Positions 41,795 through 44,085 of a DNA stretch of 44,085 bases are shown in pieces. This DNA is from an uncultured Clostridia bacterium. GTDB lineage: Bacteria; Bacillota; Clostridia; Christensenellales; Aristaeellaceae. Position 1 is the first letter of the stretch, and each line of letters starts with the position of its first letter. The translations under genes and the position numbers were made by a program. The DNA lies in NCBI GenBank assembly GCA_947565865.1, contig CANOHT010000025.1, forward strand, positions 1-44,085, written 5' to 3'. The notes below the pieces were generated by a model. The model saw nothing but the letters and a program-made list of their open reading frames with translations. It searched no databases and was not told where the DNA came from.

Positions 41795-42988
41795 TTACTT
41801 CATCCAGGGGCAGCTGCCCACAGTGGTGGTTGCGGCGTTGAGCACGGACATGGCCCGCAGATCCTTGACGATGCCGGGCAGGGTGTCCAGCACGGCGTCG
41901 ATGTCAGCCTCGGTGGTGTCTGCGCCCAGGGTCAGGCGCAGGGAGCCGTGGGCGATTTCGTGGGGCAGACCGATGGCCAGCAGCACATGGCTGGGGTCCA
42001 GGGAGCCGCTGGTGCAGGCGGAGCCGCTGGAGGCGGCAATGCCCGCCAGATCCAGGCGCAGAAGCAGGGCCTCGCCCTCGATATAGCGCACGGATACATT
42101 GACATTGTTGGGCAGCCGGAGGTCGGGATGGCCGTTGAGCTTCACGTCCGGAATGCGCTCGAGGATGCCCTTGATGAGCTTGTCCCGCAGCACGGTGATC
42201 CGGGCGGCGCTGTCGGCCATGCCGGCCACGGCCAGCTCGATGGCCTTGCCCATGCCCACGATGCCGGCCAGATTTTCCGTGCCGGCCCGCTGACCGCGCT
42301 CCTGCGCGCCGCCTGCCATGAAGACATCCAGCTTCACGCCCTTGCGGACGTACAGCGCGCCCACGCCCTTGGGGCCGTGGAACTTGTGGGCCGACATGGA
42401 CAGCATGTCCACCTGCAGGGCCTGGACGTCCACCGGGATGGCGCCCATGGCCTGCACGGCGTCGGTATGGAACAGTACGCCACGGCGGCGGGCGATGGCC
42501 CCGATTTCCGCGATGGGCTGAATGGTGCCGATCTCGTTGTTCGCCATCATGACGCTGATGAGGATGGTCTTGTCGGTGATGGCAGCCTCGACGTCGGCGG
42601 GGCTGACCATGCCGTATTCATCCACGGGCAGATAGGTGACGTCAAAGCCCTGCTTTTCCAGCCACTGGCAGGTGTGCAGCACGGCATGGTGCTCAATGGC
42701 GGTGGTGATGATGTGGTTGCCCCTGTCCTTGCGGGCGAAGGCCGCGCCCTTGATGGCCCAGTTGTCGCTCTCGGAGCCGCCGGCGGTGAAGTAAATCTCG
42801 GAGGGCTGAGCGCTGATGGCGGCGGCCACCTGACGCCGGGCGGCATCCACAGCCTTGTGGGCCTCCCGGCCCGTGGCGTGAATGCTGGAGGGGTTGCCGT
42901 ATACCTGGGTGAAGTAGGGGAGCATGGCTTCCAGCACGGCCGGGGCAACGGCGGTGGTGGCGGCGTTATCCAGATAGATGCGGTTCAT
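41795..42988 (-). CDS. iscS: Cysteine desulfurase (IscS/NifS)
   Basis: This PLP enzyme (397 residues) takes sulfur from cysteine for Fe-S cluster building and possibly tRNA thiolation. The PLP lysine is Lys202 (SMSAHKFHGPKG). The catalytic cysteine is Cys325 in SSGSACTSGS. The N-terminal YLDNAATTAV and GNPSSIHATG and the FTAGGSESDN block are typical. It lies between iscR and iscU with 22 and 15 base gaps. AAAAGGAGA precedes its ATG. Confidence 0.96.
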   Translation of the reverse strand: MNRIYLDNAATTAVAPAVLEAMLPYFTQVYGNPSSIHATGREAHKAVDAARRQVAAAISAQPSEIYFTAGGSESDNWAIKGAAFARKDRGNHIITTAIEHHAVLHTCQWLEKQGFDVTYLPVDEYGMVSPADVEAAITDKTILISVMMANNEIGTIQPIAEIGAIARRRGVLFHTDAVQAMGAIPVDVQALQVDMLSMSAHKFHGPKGVGALYVRKGVKLDVFMAGGAQERGQRAGTENLAGIVGMGKAIELAVAGMADSAARITVLRDKLIKGILERIPDVKLNGHPDLRLPNNVNVSVRYIEGEALLLRLDLAGIAASSGSACTSGSLDPSHVLLAIGLPHEIAHGSLRLTLGADTTEADIDAVLDTLPGIVKDLRAMSVLNAATTTVGSCPWMK

Positions 42989-43010
42989 GACAAGTCTCCT
43001 TTTGGGCGTG

Positions 43011-43442
43011 TCAGTTGCGGGTAAGCGGGTCGAGGTCGAAGTTTTCCTGGTTCAGCATATCCCGGAGGGTGATGGACTGCAGCAGGCTGTTGATGCTCTG
43101 GGAAAGGTAGGCCCAGACACGGCGGGAAGCGCAGCTTTCGGACTTGTGGCAGCAGCGCTCGTCGCCTACGCAGTCGGAGATGGTCAGCGGGCCTTCCAGG
43201 GCGTCGATGATGTCTCCCACGGTGATGGCCTCGGGGGCCTTGGCCAGGGCGTAGCCCCCTTGCGCGCCGCGAACGGTGGTGACCAGTCCCGAACGGCGGA
43301 GTGTCCCCAAAAGCTGTTCCAGATAGTCCTCGGGAACGCCGATCTCAGCCACGGATTTCAGGGGCTGACACCCGTCGTCCGTGTGCTGGGCCAGGTAGAA
43401 CATGGCGTAAAGGCCATACTTGCCTTTGGTGGACAGCTTCAT
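43011..43442 (-). CDS. iscR: Rrf2-family regulator IscR
   Basis: IscR-type regulators (143 residues here) sense cellular Fe-S cluster status and control isc genes. The winged helix covers residues 1-80 (KLSTKGKYGLYAMFYLAQH, then RGAQGGYALAKAPEAITV). The cluster-binding cysteines are Cys91, Cys97 or Cys98, and Cys104 in the DCVGDERCCHKSESC segment. It is the first gene of the operon, as in many bacteria, so autoregulation is likely. GGAAGGAG precedes the ATG. A strong TTGACA promoter lies upstream. Confidence 0.94.
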   Translation of the reverse strand: MKLSTKGKYGLYAMFYLAQHTDDGCQPLKSVAEIGVPEDYLEQLLGTLRRSGLVTTVRGAQGGYALAKAPEAITVGDIIDALEGPLTISDCVGDERCCHKSESCASRRVWAYLSQSINSLLQSITLRDMLNQENFDLDPLTRN

Positions 43443-43494
43443 TGCCAGACTCCTTCCTTAAACCCGACCAATTGCATCGGAATTTACCAGGTGC

Positions 43495-43523
43495 ATTCTA
43501 TCATACCCGACTGTTTTTGTCAA
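43495..43523 (-). promoter_or_regulatory. Promoter of the isc operon
   Basis: On the minus strand a perfect TTGACA (43518-43523) and TAGAAT (43495-43500) are separated by 17 bases. Between it and the iscR start lies an imperfect inverted repeat AATTCCGA-N9-TCGGGTTT, which could be the IscR operator (inference). Confidence 0.85.
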
Positions 43524-43650
43524 CATTCACCGATGCGATCACATGAAAAAATTTCCGGCGGACGTCCAGGGCGCCTTCAGGGCACAAAAAGCCCATCCCG
43601 TCCTTCGGATGGCGCCGGTAGGGAGGGTCAACACAAGCGCGGCGCGATGA
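43524..43650. other. Intergenic stretch right of the isc promoter
   Basis: No gene is recognised. It contains a GGGAGGG at 43621 and an ATG at 43647 whose frame soon leaves the coding-like sequence that begins at 43651. Confidence 0.4.
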
Positions 43651-43818
43651 AAACGCTCACGCCTTTTGCATCAAGAAAATCGCAAGCAGGCAGAGAAGGA
43701 TGCCCGGGAGCAGCGTGCACGCTTGAAACTGATTGACAGAATGGCATTTGAAACATACGGTTATATGAACGATGATGGCTCGCCGTGGGTTATCAATCAA
43801 AGCCCACGAACGCCTTGA
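43651..43818 (+). pseudogene. Gene remnant, C-terminal coding-like fragment
   Basis: The frame from 43651 to the TGA at 43816-43818 reads like a real protein tail. It has a charged helix (ENRKQAEKDAREQRARL) followed by LIDRMAFETYGYMNDDGSPW and VINQSPRTP. It has no start codon with a ribosome binding site; the only nearby ATG (43647) is in another frame and would join it if one A of the run 43650-43653 were removed. Its base composition is more AT-rich than its neighbours. I do not recognise the family; a phage or mobile-element origin is possible but unproven. Confidence 0.45.
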
Positions 43819-43930
43819 AAGCAAAGGCTTTAGCGCAGTGTGCTCCTCCTATCCCGGGGATTCACACAAGTTTATCCTTGCTCCGGCCGCTCATAAGGGC
43901 AAAAACCAAGAACTTATTTGCCGCGGAAGG

Positions 43931-43974
43931 GAACACAGACGGAGATGCTTACATGATCTCTGCCTGTGTTTTTT
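43931..43974 (+). terminator. Strong rightward terminator
   Basis: A 15-position stem with one mismatch (43932-43946 with 43956-43970) is followed by six T residues ending at 43974. It overlaps the stop codon of the leftward gene at the right edge. It lies about 110 bases after the gene remnant and may have been that gene's terminator. Confidence 0.8.
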
Positions 43975-44085
43975 AGGTATCAGCGGAACACAACTCCTGT
44001 TCTAACACATCAGCGAATCGCTGGATTGCAGGCCCAAGGGCTTCTGCGTAGTTGAGGATCTCTGAATGGTTACGATAGGCCATCG
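43973..44085 (-). CDS. C-terminal part of an unrecognised leftward gene, cut by the window edge
   Basis: The minus strand is open from the right edge to TAA at 43973-43975. From the ATG at 44083 it reads 36 residues starting AYRNHSEILNYAEALGPAIQ and ending RFADVLEQELCSADT, a plausible amphipathic C-terminal helix. Whether this ATG is the start or the gene continues beyond the window cannot be seen. No family is recognised. Confidence 0.45.
   Translation of the reverse strand, partial: MAYRNHSEILNYAEALGPAIQRFADVLEQELCSADT

Noticed and set aside
43772..44005. A 77-codon plus-strand frame near the right edge
   Set aside because: It runs through the terminator hairpin and its T run, has no ribosome binding site, and overlaps the better-supported minus-strand gene tail.

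Overview
The window is a housekeeping-rich chromosomal segment from a GC-rich, low-branching Gram-positive bacterium, most likely a member of class Clostridia. The evidence is a CIRCE operator, AbrB, the spore maturation pair SpmA/SpmB, a membrane-anchored LonB next to LonA, a PASTA-containing SpoVD/FtsI-type transpeptidase, an IspH-ribosomal protein S1 fusion typical of Clostridia, a MurE with the meso-diaminopimelate motif DNPR, and an IscR-IscS-IscU operon. No species can be named from this alone.

Layout. 1-1580: the promoter and CIRCE operator of a heat-shock gene that runs off the left edge, then mutY behind a long structured leader. 1629-4324: a frameshifted XRE/superoxide-reductase-like regulator, then leftward NUDIX-thioesterase and AbrB units. 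4414-7647: spmA-spmB, a HutP-like gene, a repeat-filled gap, and cmk-plsC. 7746-12657: the ispH-S1 fusion, purC and two tandem secreted metallo-beta-lactamase-fold proteins. 12708-23095: a protein quality-control block (tig, clpP, clpX, a 2-hydroxyacid dehydrogenase, lonB, lon, engB, a small unknown gene). 23175-25724: repeats, a secreted CAP-domain protein, a zinc-ribbon acidic protein and a metallophosphoesterase. 25859-40220: the division and cell wall (dcw) cluster mraZ-ftsL-spoVD/ftsI-murE-mraY-murD-ftsW-murA-divIB-ftsA-ftsZ. 40262-43523: a secreted unknown, a DUF3795 protein, and the leftward iscR-iscS-iscU operon. The last 560 bases hold gene debris, a terminator and the tail of an unrecognised leftward gene.

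Most transcription units can be bounded from sequence: promoters with 17-base spacers precede at least ten units, and hairpin-plus-T terminators close many of them. The dcw cluster lacks rsmH, murF, murG, murC and murB in their usual places, so those genes must lie elsewhere if present.

The most notable non-genic signal is a dispersed, structured intergenic repeat family with six recognisable copies in 44 kb (257-370, 5981-6066, 14981-15060, 17600-17675, 19634-19700, 23175-23244). The copies share a GCCGTCGGCAGAC-type box, a GC-rich hairpin, a second hairpin whose sequence changes while pairing is largely kept, and a terminal TTCCTTAC. I see no defence island, CRISPR array, complete insertion sequence, rRNA or tRNA, and no obviously new multi-gene system.
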